Source: Apus apus
Taxonomy: Eukaryota; Chordata; Aves; Apodiformes; Apodidae
Assembly (NCBI RefSeq): GCF_020740795.1
Contig: NC_067283.1
Location: 57,505,966 to 57,569,965 of the forward strand
Length of the DNA: 64,000 bases
Direction: 5' to 3'
Every line of letters starts with the position of its first letter. Position 1 is the stretch's first letter. The notes under the pieces are model-generated. The model did no database searches and was not told the origin of the DNA. It saw nothing but the letters and a program-made list of their open reading frames with translations. Positions 37,401-52,400 of the stretch are shown piece by piece. The translations under genes were made by a program, and so were the position numbers.

Positions 37401-40400
37401 AGAGAGCAGCTGTCCCATTGCTAACTGCATCTTGAGGGTGCACTGACCACCCTCATGTGCTGGCAATATACTGTTGTCGATATGGATGTATCGCCTGTCT
37501 CCTGTCGGCCACTCATACCCTGAAGAAGGCAGGGCCAGGGTCAGTCAGCCTTACTTCAATCCTTGGGAGGGTCACAGAGCAGCTCATCCTGGAACCCACC
37601 TCCAGATACAGGAAGGACAAGAAACTCCTCAGGAGTAGTCAGCATGGCTTCACCAAGGCTTCAATGACCTTGATAAACTTCTGCAATGACCTCATGTGGC
37701 TGGGAGATGAGGGGAGAGCAGTGGCCAGTCTGCCAGGCCTTCGGTAAGGCCTCTGACACTGTCTGCTGTAGGAGCCTCACAGCCCCTTAAGCTGGTGCTG
37801 TAGGGACTGTGTGAGCAGACAGTGAGGTGCACTGAAAAGTGGCTGAATGGCCGGGCCCAAAGAGGTGAGGAGCAGTGCAGAGTCTAGCTGGAGGCTGGTA
37901 ACTAGCAGTGTATGCTGGGGGGCAGAGAAGGAGGACAGCATACTGGGTCCAGTCCTGTTTGATATCTGGATGGTGGGGCAATGCATACCCTAAGTAAGTT
38001 TGCCAATGACACAAAGTTGAGGGGAGTGGCTGATAGGCCAGAGGGGTGTGTTCTCATCCAAAAGTGAGTGACAGGAACCTTGGGAAATTCAGCAAGGAGA
38101 AGTTTAAAGTCCTGCACCTGGTGAGGAACAATTACATGCACCAGTATATGCTGGAGACCGGCCAGCCTGAAAGCAGCTTGGCAGAAAAGGTCTCAGGAGT
38201 CCTGGTAGACACCAAGTTGAACATGAGCCAGTGATATATATACTCTTGTGGCAAGGAAGGCTAGTGGGTATCCTGGTCTGCATTAGGCAAAGTATTCCTA
38301 GCAAGCTGAGGGAAATGCTCTTTCCCCTCTACTTCAGTACTGATGAGGCCACACCTGGCATACTGTGTCCAGTTTTGGGCTCCCTTGTACAAGAGAAACG
38401 GGGACATACTGGAGGAGCAGTGAAGGACCACAAAGATGTTTAAGGAACTGGAGCATCTTTCCTGTGAGGAAGCCAGGGCAGTTCAGTCAGGAGACAAGAA
38501 GGCTTAGGGGTGATATTATAAATATCTATAAATAACTGAAGGGAGGGTATAAAGAAGACAGCCACACTTTTCCAGGGTGCCTAGTGACAGGACAAGAGAC
38601 CATGGGAACAAACTGAAACACAGAAGGTTCCCTCTGGACATCAGGAAACACTGTTTTTACTGTGAGGATGACTGAGCACTGGCACAGGTTGCCCAGGGAG
38701 GTTGTGGCCTCTCCATCTTTGGAAATACTCAGAAACTGTCTAGATGTGGTCCTGAGCAGTGAGCTCTGGGGGCCCTGCTTGAGCAGCGTGGGTTGGACAA
38801 GTTAACTTTCAGAGATCTTTTCCAACCTCAACCATTCTGTGGTGCTATAGCTCTTTTAAATACCTTTGACATTGAGGCCATTTTGAGCAGTCAGTCAAAT
38901 GAGTTCAGTAATTTCAGATCTGAGTTTCTTCAGAAGCAGAATTCTGGCAAATCATTCATAAAATTAATGCTAATCTACAGTTACTGTAAAATAATTTAGG
39001 TAAAAAATTATCTCTCAAGTCCTTTGGTCCAGTCTGCCATTTAGAGCCAGCATCAAACTTAGGTTGCTGAGGACCTGGACTAGTTGTGTTTTGAATATTT
39101 ACAAGGACAGTTCTGAGCTTGTATCAAATGTGATAACTTGAGGCATATATACATGTCCACTGTGAAGGAAGTTTTAGGTAGGGAATCGCTCCTACAGAGA
39201 AGCTTTAAAAGAAGTACTCAAATCTTCAGACTCTTCCAGAAGTAAGTTTGCTCATTTAAATTTAAATATCAAATTTTAAGGGTGAAATAAATATGACAGA
39301 GACAGTTGTTTGTATTGATATTTTTCAGCTTCCAGGTATTACAAATAAAACCACATGATTTTTGTCGTTTGGTTAGATTATAACACTATGTATTCTGCTT
39401 CTGAATGCACCTTCTGTTAGCATGGTTTTCTGTAAGCTGAAGTTGTGCTTGTATCTTAGAGATCAGGTAGTTTGAGTTGTGTAGTTCTTGTGTAGTTTGA
39501 GTTTTGTCCAGATGTATCATCTACAAACCTTGCTTTCCGTGAATTACTAGATTTAACATTTCTTTCTTAGTGTAATTGTATGTGTTGATGAAATTAGCAT
39601 GCTACTGCACCTGTGAAAGTAACTATTTTATCTGTAAATGTCATTGCAATGATAAATGTTGGCACTTAGTGGCTCTCTGGTTATTCAGTTTCTTAATTGT
39701 TTGTTAGTTGTCACAGAATTTCTGTTCTAAGCTGAAAGTTATTTATAAGAATCATTGAGTCCAACTCCCTGCTCCTTTAGGACTACCTAAACTAAACAAT
39801 ATTACTAAGAGCTTTGTTCAGTTGCTTCTTGAACTCTGGCAAGCTTGATGCCCTGCTTCCTTGGGGAGCCTTTTCTAGGGACTGACCACCCTCTCAGTGA
39901 AGAACCTTCTTCTGCTGTCCAATCTGAACTTGTGCCTTTGCAGCTTCATTCTGTTTCCTCATGCCCTATCACTGGTCACCAGCTAGAGATCAGCACCTCC
40001 CCGTCCCTTCCCCTCTAGAGGGGGTTGTAGACTGCAGTAAGATAGGTCATCCCTTGGCCTTCCCTAAACTGAACAAACCACGTAGCCTCAGCTGCTCCTT
40101 ATAAATCTCGCCCTCGAGACCTTTCAGTGTCTTGGTTGCCCTCCTCTGGACACACTCTGATGTCCATCTTACATTGAGGTGCCCAAAATGGCATACAGTA
40201 CTTGGGGTGGGGCCGCACCAGTGCAGTATAGATCAGCTGACTGTGCTGTGCTTGATGCACCCCAGACCATTGTTGGCTGTTTTGGCTGCAAGGTAACACT
40301 GTCGACTCACATTTAACTTGCCATCAGCCCACGCCTGCAGATCCGTTTTGGCAGGGCTGCCCTCCATCCTCTTGTCCCCTAATTTGTACAAATAACTAGG

Positions 40401-43400
40401 ATTATCCTGTACCAGGTGGAGAATCTGGCACTTGCTATTGTTAATTTTTTTTATGGTTGGTGATTGCCTGGCTCTCTGGTCTACCCAGATCTGTACTATC
40501 AAGGGAATCTACAACTCTTCCTAATTTTGTATCCTCTGCAAACTTACTTAACATACACATTCAAGTCCTGTGTCCATTAGAAAGCATTGGCTCTAAAACT
40601 GAGCCCTGGGAAACCTCTCTTACTGGCCTAATGTAACTCCATTGACTACTGCTCTTTGAGCCTGACCCCCCAGCCAGTTCCTCACCACCTTATAATGGGC
40701 TTGTTTAGCTGTGTGTCCAGAAGGATACTGTGAGAGACAGTATAAAAAACTTTGCTAAAATCCCAAGAAGCCCACATCTGTTGGCTTCCCTTAGTCAACT
40801 GGAGGGGTGACCTTGTGATAAAAGGCAATTAATTTTGGTAAGGAGGACTTGCCACTTGTGAACCCATGAACCAGTTACTACATTGTCTCTCAAGTGTTTT
40901 TTCTCAGCAACTCCCAGAATAACCTTCTCCATAATTTTATCAGGCACTGGAGTGTGACTGACAGACTTGTATTTACTGGGGTCTTCCTTCTTACCCTTCT
41001 TGAAAACTGGGACAACATTTTCCAGCTTCCAGTCAACTAGGACCTCTCCAGACTCCCAAACCCATTGAAAAATAATGGAGAGAGGTCCTGTGATAACATC
41101 AACCAGCTCTTCTAGTATCCTAGGATGAGTCCCATCAGGCCCCATAGATTTATGTATGTGCAGCTGAAGCAGCAAGTTTTGAACAAGTTCAGAGTTGGCT
41201 GGGAGTTTATTATCCCCATAGTCATTGTCTTTGCAACACAGGGCTCTGGAGGTTCTGAGGCCCATAATCAGTGTTAAAGACAGATTTGTATAGGGCATTA
41301 AATGTCTCTGCTTTGTCTGTGTTCTTATTTGTTAGGTGACTGACCTCATTGAGTAATGGACCAGTGTTATCTCTGATTCTCCTTTTGCTGATAACATATC
41401 TTAAAAAGCCCGTTTTGTTGTCCTTCAGAGTACTGGCCAGCTTGAACTCTAATCAAACTTGGGCTACACTTACCTCCTCTCTACAGTGGCAAGCAGCATC
41501 TCTCTAGTCCTCCCGTGTTTCCTGTCCTTGCTTCCAGTGTCCATGCATTGTAGATGCAGTACTTCTGTGCATTGGTCAGAAGTCAGACAACTGACCAGTT
41601 GGTCTCTGACCATTGAGAGAACAGAATTTCATTACCTGCTATTTTTAAAGGACAACTCCCCTCTTTTTTTCTGCAAAGGTGTTTTATGAGGGTTGTTTTC
41701 TCAAATTCTCACATATGGCTTGACTGTCAAAGCCATCATTTGAGTGCAGAGAGAGTTAAGTATGAACATGTTCAGACTGAGAAGGTCCAAGAGTATCTTT
41801 CTGTTACTTTGCAGTCTAAGTGCTTTGACTACTGAACGTGCCAAAGGTGGTCAATCATCCTGTTTCTGTGTGGGTTTTCAAATGTAATCCAGTTAATGTC
41901 TGAAGTGATTGTTAAAGGTTGCACATTGACAAAGGCTCAGGCTGTAAATCTCAATTCATTATACAAGTTTTAATATGGGGAATGGATGAACTGGATTCTT
42001 AATCAAAGTGATCAGTGAGCATTGGTATCTCGTGTTTGTCAGGACAGACTCCTACTTATCACAAGAGTTTTAAAAACTGCTTCTGGAATATTGGTATTTA
42101 ACAGAAGTGTTTACTCTGTTCCCTGCCCCCCCCCATTTTGTATATGTTTTGCATGTTAGGCAGGGCTGGAAACGCCAAAATCAAAATTGTTCAGGATGCA
42201 TAATTTCTGGGAGTTTGGTTTGGCTTTAGTAAACAGCTGGGTATTCTGAACAAAAAGCTGTGAGACATAAGTGATCCTGAAGGTTGTTCCTGATTATCTA
42301 ATTTCATAGGTCTTTTTGATTGTAAGCCAGGCTCTATTGTCTAATTAACCTGTCTGCATTACATCAGAGATATGCAAAAACCAGAAGCCATTTTTCTCAG
42401 GGTGTGTAACTCTGAGTTGTAGCTGGAGGTATATTTATGTACCTAGATTAGTGGACTGACTCTCTTAAGAGCAAACTATCTCTGTAACAGTTGCAGCTCT
42501 TTGTGTAAGAATGCCAGCAACATGCCACTGATTTAAGTTTTCAGCTTCAGGGACGCACTGATCTCACAAGTCCTGCGTCTAAGAAGTGTGTTTTCTCTGA
42601 AATGGCTAGATTTTAATATTTTTTTATTCTGGCTTTTTGTGTAACATATCTGTACAAAAATGATGTATTAATATCTCCTTTTTAACAGGAGAAAGAAACT
42701 GGAAACAAAAGTGAAGAAACTTGAAGGTAACTTTCTACATTATATTACTATGCTGTTGTCCTACTACATCTCTGATTTCTTTCTTATCCAAAGAAGTAAT
42801 TGTAACTTTCCAACTCTGAGGCCCCAAGGAACAAGGTTATGTGTGGCACCACTACCATGTGTGGTGCTTAGTATCTCAATTACATCAGCTCTCCTACAAA
42901 GTGTTGTCTGAGTATCTTAAGCACGTGGCATAAATGAAGTTGGAAGATAATTCTGGTCATGAAAACCTCAAAGGATGGAGTCAGCCCAGCCTGTCCAGGC
43001 ACCCTGATTCACTCTGACTCTTCATGGTGAAAAAGCTTTTCCTTCTAGCCAATTGGAAACTCTTGTTTCAGCTTATGCCTGGTGTCTCTCATCCTCCCAC
43101 CATGCACCATTGAACAATCTCATTCCATCTTCTTGATACCTCCTTGTAGGTGCAGGAAAACTGCTCTTGGATCTTTTCTAAGGTTTTTTCTTTTCTTTTT
43201 TTCCTCTCAAGATAATTAAGTCTAGTTCTACAACCTTGTTTTTAAAGGGCATGTGTTTCAGCATTACAGTAATCTTGGCATGATTCTTCTAGTCCTGTTT
43301 ATAATATCTAAATTTGCAGTGATCCTGACACGTTTTCTGATTTTTAAATAGTCTGGTAATTGGGTTTTGTTTGTTTGTTTTGTTTGTCAGTAGAGATAAA

Positions 43401-46400
43401 TGCCAAGGTGGATATACATAAAGCATTCAGATACTTAATTTGATGTACTGCTGGCAAGGCAAATATTTTCTTTCATGGCACGCTTACAGCTGTGCCTACC
43501 ACAGTTTAAAGTACAACAAAGAGCGTGACTTGTGTCTTAGTGTTAGAAACCCCCAAAATCCTACTGTAAAGTAGCAGTATAGGGTATTTATTTTGATGTT
43601 TCGGAGTTTCATTACATGGCAGCAAGGGTTTTATACCCTCTTGCTCCCAGAAACTCAAGTTCTGGCAAAGCTAGAAGAAAATACTAGTTTGCATTAGGTC
43701 CAATTTGAGTGACTAGTTTATCTGTTTTATTCTTTTCTGTGTTCATTGAATATGCCAGACCCCATATTTTAGCCTGGCATCTTCTGCCAGTTTGAAATTT
43801 TCCCCACAATTGTTTTGTCAACCTACCACATGAGCTACCTTTTTCATGCTCTTTTCTTTTGATACTCTTCTCTGTTTATTAGCCTTGAGTGCTGTCTCCA
43901 TCTTTCCAATGCATCTTGCTGTGGTGTTTTTACCTTTGAACCAGTCTCCTATTCTAAATAAGAGAACAAAACACATGAAAAAAGACATTGCATCTTTTCC
44001 ACTTGGTGTATGTTTTCCTACAGTACAGTAGCATTACAATATGACCCACTTTTCATTCTTGCATGTGAGTGAGAAAAGAAGTAAATACATTTCAGTAGTT
44101 CAGAACAGTAATTATGCAGTGGAAGATGACATACTTGTATGCATGAGTTGTTGTCTTAATGAGCCAAAATAAAATTTCTAAAGATTTGTATTTCACACTA
44201 TTTAGGATAATTTGATTTGCAAACTGGTGACCAGTAATTTTGGTTAATTAAATTAATTATTGTATGTTGTAGTTTCGAAGTTGAATTTTGTTTTGCTTTC
44301 TTGAAGAAGCTGCAACAAAGCATACACAGGACTTCAGACAACTGAAAACGGAAAAGAAAAGGCTTGAAAAGGAGCTGAAGAAGGCACAAGTCAGACTTTT
44401 CTGTTTTATTTGGATGAAGTTTCTTTTACTATTTCAAGGCGGGGGGAAGGGAAAGGAAGCTACTAGTAACAGAGATATTAAAATAGTAAAATTACATTTT
44501 TTGGTGATACTGAGTAACTAAACATAGCAATTCAGCTTAAGAGAGAAATTTTCCAAATGAAGCATGACCTTTGACATGTTGATTTAGATTTCATAGTAAT
44601 TAAGAGTAGATGCTCTACAAGCTATGTATGACATGAAAAATTAATATTACTTAATTTTAACAGGGAAAACTTGATGGCGTATTTAAAGAGAAGTGCAGAA
44701 AAGGTGAGTGGTAATCTTTGATTGCCTTCAGATTTATGTGTGGTATTGTTCCATTTGAAAATTTCCTTTCTTTCCCTCTTCGTTTTTTCTAGTTAAGCAT
44801 GCAGAGACCCAGAGTTCAAGTGAAGATCTTACAACAGATATAGACAAAGGTAAGATTTTTTTGCAAGACCATTCTCTATGTGGAAGCAAACAGTAGGAAT
44901 TAATTGCAGCATTTTGGGGTTGCATTTTTTGAAACAGAGGATACTGACAGAAGTGCTGGAAGAGTAGATGTGGTTGATACAAATATATTACATTGATGGA
45001 CAACTGATGTTAACAGATTGCTATTTTCGTTTTTGCAGTAAGGCTAATACTTCATTCATTAAAACGACTAGTCTAACCCATGTGTGTTTAGTCAATTGAT
45101 CTGCAGTTATAAAACAGAATGCAAACACTGAGAAACATACAGACAATCCCATTGTCTTTGAAAGTCATTGAAAACATAAATGAAGCATGCAGAGCAAAAG
45201 CCAAGATAGAAATTATAGAAGAATACACTTCTATATGAGGCTCTATAAATCAAGTGGAAAGCCAGGCTGTATAGTTGTTTCTTATCCTGTTGACATTTTT
45301 CCCCCTAATGATCTAAACTATCTTCTACAAATCATCTGAATCTTACGGTGTTGTGAGCAAAGTCCTAATAAACTTTCTCGAAAGTACTGAGTGTGTTGGT
45401 AATAGCTGTCATGTAAGATTTGGTAGGTTTTCATTTTATGTGCTGGGGTTTTTTAATATGTTGTTTCATGAAATAGCAGTTTGTTGTGACCTTTGAGTTA
45501 CAGAATTGTCACAAAACCAATATTCTCATTTCCTGTGTGTTGGATCTGATGATGGTTCCAGCATAAGTAGGAGAGCTGCTTGTGTATTTTGAGTTTTTGG
45601 TCCATTTCTCCCTCTCCATCTGTTATTCTGGTTTTGAAACTAGATTGGCACCACCTAGTAATGGTGCTGTTAGAACTCCAGATAGTGTCTTCTCATGTTC
45701 TGACATGATAATGAGTTCAGATACATTTAATGTGCTGTTACTCCAGTGTAAGACTTGAGTTACTACTGAGTGGGTATAAAAAAAGAATGTGATATAAATG
45801 TTTTCTTCCTAAAAGATTTCTTCCCCCGTTTATGTTCATGTCACCTGACATGTTTTAAAAAGCTAATGCTACAGTCAGATCTGCTTTTACATTTTACCCT
45901 GGCAGCTGCTACAACTTTTTGCCACCCTCAATATAAAAAGGAAAAACTAAATCATTCTGCAGCTTTTCCTTCAGTCTGCTGTGTGGCTGTGGCCAATACA
46001 GAATCTCTCCCCTCAGTGGCATCTAGCATTTTTACTTTTCTGAAGCTAAAATGTCACTATGTCCCTTGTCTTAATTTTTCTTGTGGGTATTTTATATTTT
46101 GTAGGCATGTCTGTGGTCTGAGGAGAAAAAAAAAAAAAGAAACACAACTTCTTAGCTCTGAACAATTGAGATTTTCCTCAATTTCTAAAATTACTTATTT
46201 TAACAGAAAAAATAAAGCTCTTGTTAGAAGAACTCTGGATGTGCATTGACAGTGCAAGAGGAAAAAGACAGAATCAGGAAGATCATCCTGTAGTGGGTGA
46301 GATGGCATGCGAAGTCTTGACATTTTCTTGAAGCTGTCTCTTTTTCTGACCAGAAATAAATATTGGTACATTTTTTCAGCTTCTGTTCAGGATAAGGCAT

Positions 46401-49400
46401 GGTCTGAAAAAAGAAGACTGACTGTTGCAGAAGGTAGGTTCCAGTAAATTTATTAATACACAAGTGCATTAATTTAGTTTTACTGGAATATAATCAGATT
46501 GGCTACTGTTTGCATAACACTTTTTTTGACAGACTTAGATAATTTCCTTGGTGTTTGCCTGGTCAAGTACATGTGTGCTTAGAATATTTGAAAATAATTG
46601 CGAAAAATTAATATGAACAACCAAACAAATAAAACTAAAGAAAAGCTGTTTTAGTCTGCTGTTGCAGTTGAGGAATCAAATTCTTTTACTCTAAACTTCT
46701 TTGACTATTTCTTATTAGTCAAAACTCAGTTTTCATGTTTAAACAATAACATTGTCATGATAAACTGTGCAGTGTATGATATGAATTATGGGGTGCAAGT
46801 GCTCTTTTTAGTCTGAGGTCATATTTGGAGATAATATTTTCATTTTATAAAATCACAGAATTTAAATTTCAGAAAACAGCCATCTTTTCACTGTTAAAAG
46901 TATCTAGCATAATTATAATAAATACTTAAATTCTTTGTCTCTTATGTTTAGACTTCCTTGGGGCGATGTGTCTGGCCTGCGTACATGAGAAATGGGTTAC
47001 TGTGTAATAAGAAAAAGTGGTTTGAAAAGGAACAAAAGTGCAATGCAAACAATCAGACAGATTTGGATGTGCTTTCTTGCCGCTAGAATAACTTGTGTAA
47101 AACTGGTAGAGGTGACATCTCGGAAGAGTTGTCAGCTGCTCAGTATCTTTCATTGCCTTAGTGGTTCAAACTCCTTTGTGCATAGATGTGTTTGGGGGGA
47201 ATCTCGCTTCTAACCAAGTTTGGTTTTTTTAAGGGTTCAGCTTTAACTGAGTCACATCACAAAAGATGAAATCTTGTACGGTTAGACTCAATATTGAAAT
47301 TTAAATAACACTTTTAAAGTGTATGTGTACTAAATAATAAAAGTAGGAGTAAAGCTTACTCCCTTACTGTGTTTATAGCAGGGTATAGTTGTAACTGGCC
47401 TGCAAGTGCAGCTGCTGGCTTAAAGCTGCGGGTTGCTTTAAGCTGAGAATTGCAGTCTGAGTGGGGAATGTGACTGCATGCTTGTCCTGCTTTTCCTGAA
47501 CATTGCTTACTGGGCTAAAACTGAAAAAAATAATTGAGCTCAATGCTACCCAGTATTGCCCTTCCTGGTAAGAAAAATTGGGAAGAATAGTCTTAATGAT
47601 CCAAGTGAAGTGGTTTGGGGGGAGCTTTTTGCACCTATGTATACCTTTTTTATGAAAAAAAAGGATTGTTTTGTGAATAACAACATCTGATCTCTGTAAA
47701 GAAACTGTTTCTGAAAGTGACATTGCATGCTTCTTACTAGTAGTCTATGGGAAGGACACTTGAACAATTGGTAATGCATTCTTATTACTATGTGTTATCT
47801 CTATGAAGAAAAATGGGAGGAGGAAAGTTCTTAAGAGGTTTTTTTTTTTAATCTTAGAAACTGTAGAAATCCACCAAAAGATCAGGAAGTGTGATGGCAA
47901 AAAGCTACCTCAGTATTCTTTACTAGAAAGTTCTGAAAAGCGAAATTGTGTAACAACCATGCAACTTCAAGCCAGTACTGAGCCTTTTGGAGGTGACTGT
48001 GTTGAGAACAGTACTGCTGAAGAATGTCTGCACGGTGGTGAAGATGAAACTGTTGATGTGATAATACAGACAGATGGGGTGCACAGCAGTTCAGACTTCT
48101 CTGATGAGGAGCAAAAGAGCCCAGATGGAAATGTGATGGATATCTTAAACTGGGCCAGGCCTCTCCCTGCTCTACTTTCTCCAGTACAGCTTTCACCACT
48201 AACTACACAGGTGAGCTTCATGGTATATTTGACTTGGCACTAACTTGGTTGTATTAGTCACTGCAAAAACAATTATTTTATATTCTTGGGCTTTTATATT
48301 TTTTTTAGTATCAGTATTACTTACTCGTGCACTGAAAGGGTCTCTGTGTGAGTGTTTAGATCCACATGGATACTTTTTTACCTGCTAGCATAGCCACCGC
48401 TTTTGCCTGTGGAAAGGTAATTTTCGAGTGTATTTAAAACAAAGTCACCCATGTCTCAACTGCTGTCATAATTTATTTTCCGAATGTTGCAGACTTACAG
48501 TCCCAACTCCTGTTTGGTATAAGCGTGGCTTTCATAGCAAAATTCCACAGCTTGAAAATCAAGGGGAACCTACTCAAATGTTGTTTTCCAGTCATCTTAG
48601 AATGCAAGTAGGTAGGTCAAGAAGTCTCTGACTTTTCACAGGGGTACTTTCCATTTGCTATGAAGAACATAGAGGAGAAGGATGAGAAGAGTATAAATGC
48701 TGTTGATCAGTCTTAATCTCTCAAAACCACCGCATGTCAGGGCCACCAGTGAATTTTTAGAGAACTACATCTTAAAACTCATACCAGGCTTTGGAATATT
48801 AACTTTGTATTTTTCATTAAAGGATACAGTGTTTGGCGAAGTCACAGATTCCAGCGACGAGGAAGCTGATTGCTGTGTTTCTGCAGTGGAGGATATTTTA
48901 CAGGATGACCAAGTTCAGCCTCAGAGTTACAAAGCATTCAGCCTCAGCCAGGAGAGTAACAGACAGAGCAAGTCATGTGAGCATGGACTTGATGCAGAAA
49001 TCTCTTGGAATGGAAACAATGTTCATATCAGTCCAAAGATGTCAGGCAAGGAGGAGAATGATGCTGAAACAAAGCAAACTGAAGCTGCTACTTCAATTAC
49101 AAACATGGAAGCTAACAAAGATCATTTGGAGGAGAATATGGAGACTGAGAAGAGAGAATTAACTGAAGCAACAGCACATGAATTGGAAGCCATCAAAGAA
49201 AAGAAGGGAGAAAGTGAGGACATGCACAGTGAAGAGGCAGGTTCCTCAGCTGATTTTATGTTACAAAGTTTCAAGCCTCAGAATCAGATGGAAAAATGTG
49301 ATGAGGCAGAGCAGACAGAAGAGAATGTTCTCCAAATCAGTGCTGTTGGTAATGGGAGTACAGCTGAAAAGCATGGTGAATTAATGAAAGTGGAACGAGA

Positions 49401-52400
49401 TGGATTATCAGGAGAGAGAGAAACTCCCAGGGCAGTATCTGTTCCCGAAAATGTTACTCCTTTGCCACCCGAGCAATGCATTGTGCTGCAAAGCAAAGAT
49501 TCTGAAGAGAAATCTGATATATTGATACAGAATGAAGTGGCTGAAAACAAATCAAAAAATGTAATAAAAGTTACTAATATGGCAGGTGATGTAGGGGAAA
49601 ATGTAAAACAAGTGATAGTTGGAGAGGAAATAACAGCTGCAGTAAAGAAGGAAGGACGCTGTGCAGAGGCAAATAAGAAGAGAGAGCTCTCAGAAAATGT
49701 ATTGTCTGATGTTAGTAGTTCAGAATCTTTCTGTGAAGTGGAGTGTCCTAAAGACCTAACGATACAGCATAATGAAGAGGGATTACTTAGGGATACTGAG
49801 GCAGACACTGGTGCTGTTGGGATCTTTGCCCACTCTCAGTGCTCTGAAGTAAACCATGAAAGTGAAGAAATACTGGAGAAGCAGTGTGTCCAAGCAGTAA
49901 AAGATAAGGCAGACAGCGAAGGCAAACCGGAGATTGTTACAGTCTCTAGACATTACTTACCTGCATTTGCTATTGAAGGAGTCAGAAATTCATTGTCTGT
50001 GGATAACGTAGACAAAAGTGTAGGTATGGAGAGGATTGCTTTGTCAGCCTTTCCAAAGGATGATGAACAGTTCAAAATTGAAGATGTTAATATAACCAGA
50101 CCTGAGATTGAAATAGCCATGAAATTTAACAGAGAAGGTGTTACAGAAATAGCTGAAACATCAGAGCTACTCCATAGTGTAGAAAATGGAAAATTAATAG
50201 ATACAAAGGATGTGGGTTATTTAAAAGGCAAACCACACCAGGAAAAAAATGGCAGTAATTTATCCCAAGGAAAGTCAGACTTGGAAAGTGTACTTGCACT
50301 ACCAAAGATGGCTTGCATTATTGATGCAGAAAGCAGTGTAGCTGAATGTGAATCCTCTGTCTTAGATTTTATGGAAATAAAAGGTGAAGTAAAACAACCT
50401 GAAAACCTGTGTAGTACATTAGAACGTGGGCTATCTGAAACTCAGGGCTTGATAATGTTTGAATCTCAAGAGACTGAAGTAAAAGTTAGTTCAGTAGATT
50501 TTGGAGAAGAAAGCAGGGAGCTGATAGAAAGTGTGGATACCACTGATTCTGTCATAGTGGAAAGTAATCGTACTTCTCAGGCAGAGGTTGCAAAACCTCT
50601 GAATCAGTTCTTGGTAACTGAAAACATTAAATGTGATGAAATAAAAGGGGAATTAAATAAACAAAACAAGGAGTTGGTGACTTGCTCCAGTTCATGTAAC
50701 TGGGAAGAGAATGTTGAAAAGAAAAATATTTTGGAGATCAGCTGCCAGTCCACTTCAGAAATTGGTTTTAATAGTGGCTTGGCCTTTTCTACTCATGGGG
50801 ATTTGGAGATGGGCTGTATAAATATTGAAGAAACAGATTCTCCTGTGCAAGTGGGGATTGGCTTGGAATCCATAATGCCTCCTGCTCTAAATTTCAGTCC
50901 TCAGAAAGCTGTTAATTTTGTTGAAACTGATTTAACAGAAGAGGCTTCTTTTTCCCATACATGGGAAAACAAAACAGATAAAAATTGTGTTACAGGTAGT
51001 GCATTTAACTGTTCTTCAGAAAGCTTGGAAGAGGGTGCTGAGATTTTATCTGCTGAAAAAGACAACATGTGCAAAGAACTGGACTGCCCTGAGAATGAAT
51101 GCATACACAAAAATGAAGTGAAAATTCCAGTTGAGAAGGAACAGCCAGTAGATAAAGAACCTCAGGCATCTGTTAAATCACAGATCCTGGATGCAAACTC
51201 TTATAGTAAGAATAATTTTTTTCTCCAAAAGTTTGATTGTCAAGAGTCAGGATGCAGGACTTCTATGTGGGAGGCTAGAACAGATCCTGCTAGAACTGAT
51301 TCACCAACAGCTGATGAAGAAAGCAAAGAATTGAATAGTTTTGAGGCATCTGGGGAAAATGCCATAAAAAGGTCTAAAAATTATTTTGATATGCCAGAGC
51401 AGAACAATGAATCTGAAGAGAAAGACTGTTCTATACAAAAAGTTAGATATGTGGAATGTTCTGAGTGTGTTCCCATGGGAGCTTCCAGGAGAATTGCAGT
51501 GGGTTCTCTAGAAACTGGTGGAATTGTTGATGCTGGTTACCAAGTATGTGAACTTCATTCAACAGTGCATCCAGAAAATGCCTTGGCAGTTAGTCATCTA
51601 AAAGCAGACACCGTGGTGGGTGTGGGTACACACTGTGAAACACACACCTCTCCAGATACTGCAAATGAGTTGTCAGGTATTGCTGGAGAGGGTTATCCTA
51701 AAGACTTAGCCCATTGGAAAAGAGAGTGTATATTAGTAACCTCTGAAAATATGGAGGGTGCTAATGAATGCATGGTAGAGTCTAACAGAGTGGGATGCAT
51801 CAATGACAGCAAGAAAAGTACTTGCACTGCTTGCAACATAGGAGAAGACAATACTGATGTTATCACAGATGGTAGTAATAGAAAAAAAATAATTGTTGGG
51901 TGTCCTCCAAATCCAGCCCTATCTGATATAGAGGGCAATTGTCAGACAGTTCAGCAGCCGCCTGAGCCACAAAAACCAGAATTTGAGAAGCTATGTGCGT
52001 TGGAGTCTGAGTCTTGTGTGGATGTTGCTCTCAAAAAGAGTGATACACTGAAGTGCAAAAAGCAAGAACCACCAACTGTTTCCACCAAGACAGCTGCCCG
52101 AGTGATGCATGCCAAGCTGTCAAAGAGGTTGTTTCAAGGTAAAAGAAAAACAAAGACTTTCAAAGCTAAACTAACTCAGCCAGTACTTGCAAATGCTGAT
52201 ACTTCTGTGCCAAAAAAATGCTCATCTGAGACTATAAATAAAATCAGGCAAGAGATGGGTCCTCCTCTCCCGCCTTTGCTACAGCCTTTGATTGCTACTC
52301 CTCCAAAAACTGCATGTACCACATCCCCAGTAATGTCTTCTGCTGATCGATCCTCTTTGCTTTCCCCTCTCGATGAACTGATATCCCCACTGCGTGAAAC

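Larger units (their letters stand above)
36007..42688. other. ICE1 intron 5, expanded by CR1 insertions
   Basis: A 6.7-kb intron inside the coiled-coil coding region, bounded by GTGAGT and TTTAACAG. More than 3 kb of it is CR1 sequence in both orientations, listed separately. The remainder (36,007-37,020; 38,850-39,735; 41,560-42,688) shows nothing recognisable. Confidence 0.85.

Noticed and set aside
37171..37519. Possible middle part of a single CR1 spanning 37.0-38.85 kb
   Set aside because: The piece on its left corresponds to a later part of ORF2 than the start of the piece on its right, so they cannot be one collinear element.
46853..46875. Short AATCACAGAATTTAAA resembling a CR1 tail
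   Set aside because: Only about 14 bases fit and the adjoining sequence does not continue as CR1; likely chance.
48697..48822. ATG-initiated 42-codon extension before ICE1 exon 13
   Set aside because: Not conserved, follows no promoter, and the exon 12 to 13 join at 48,823 reproduces the family sequence exactly.
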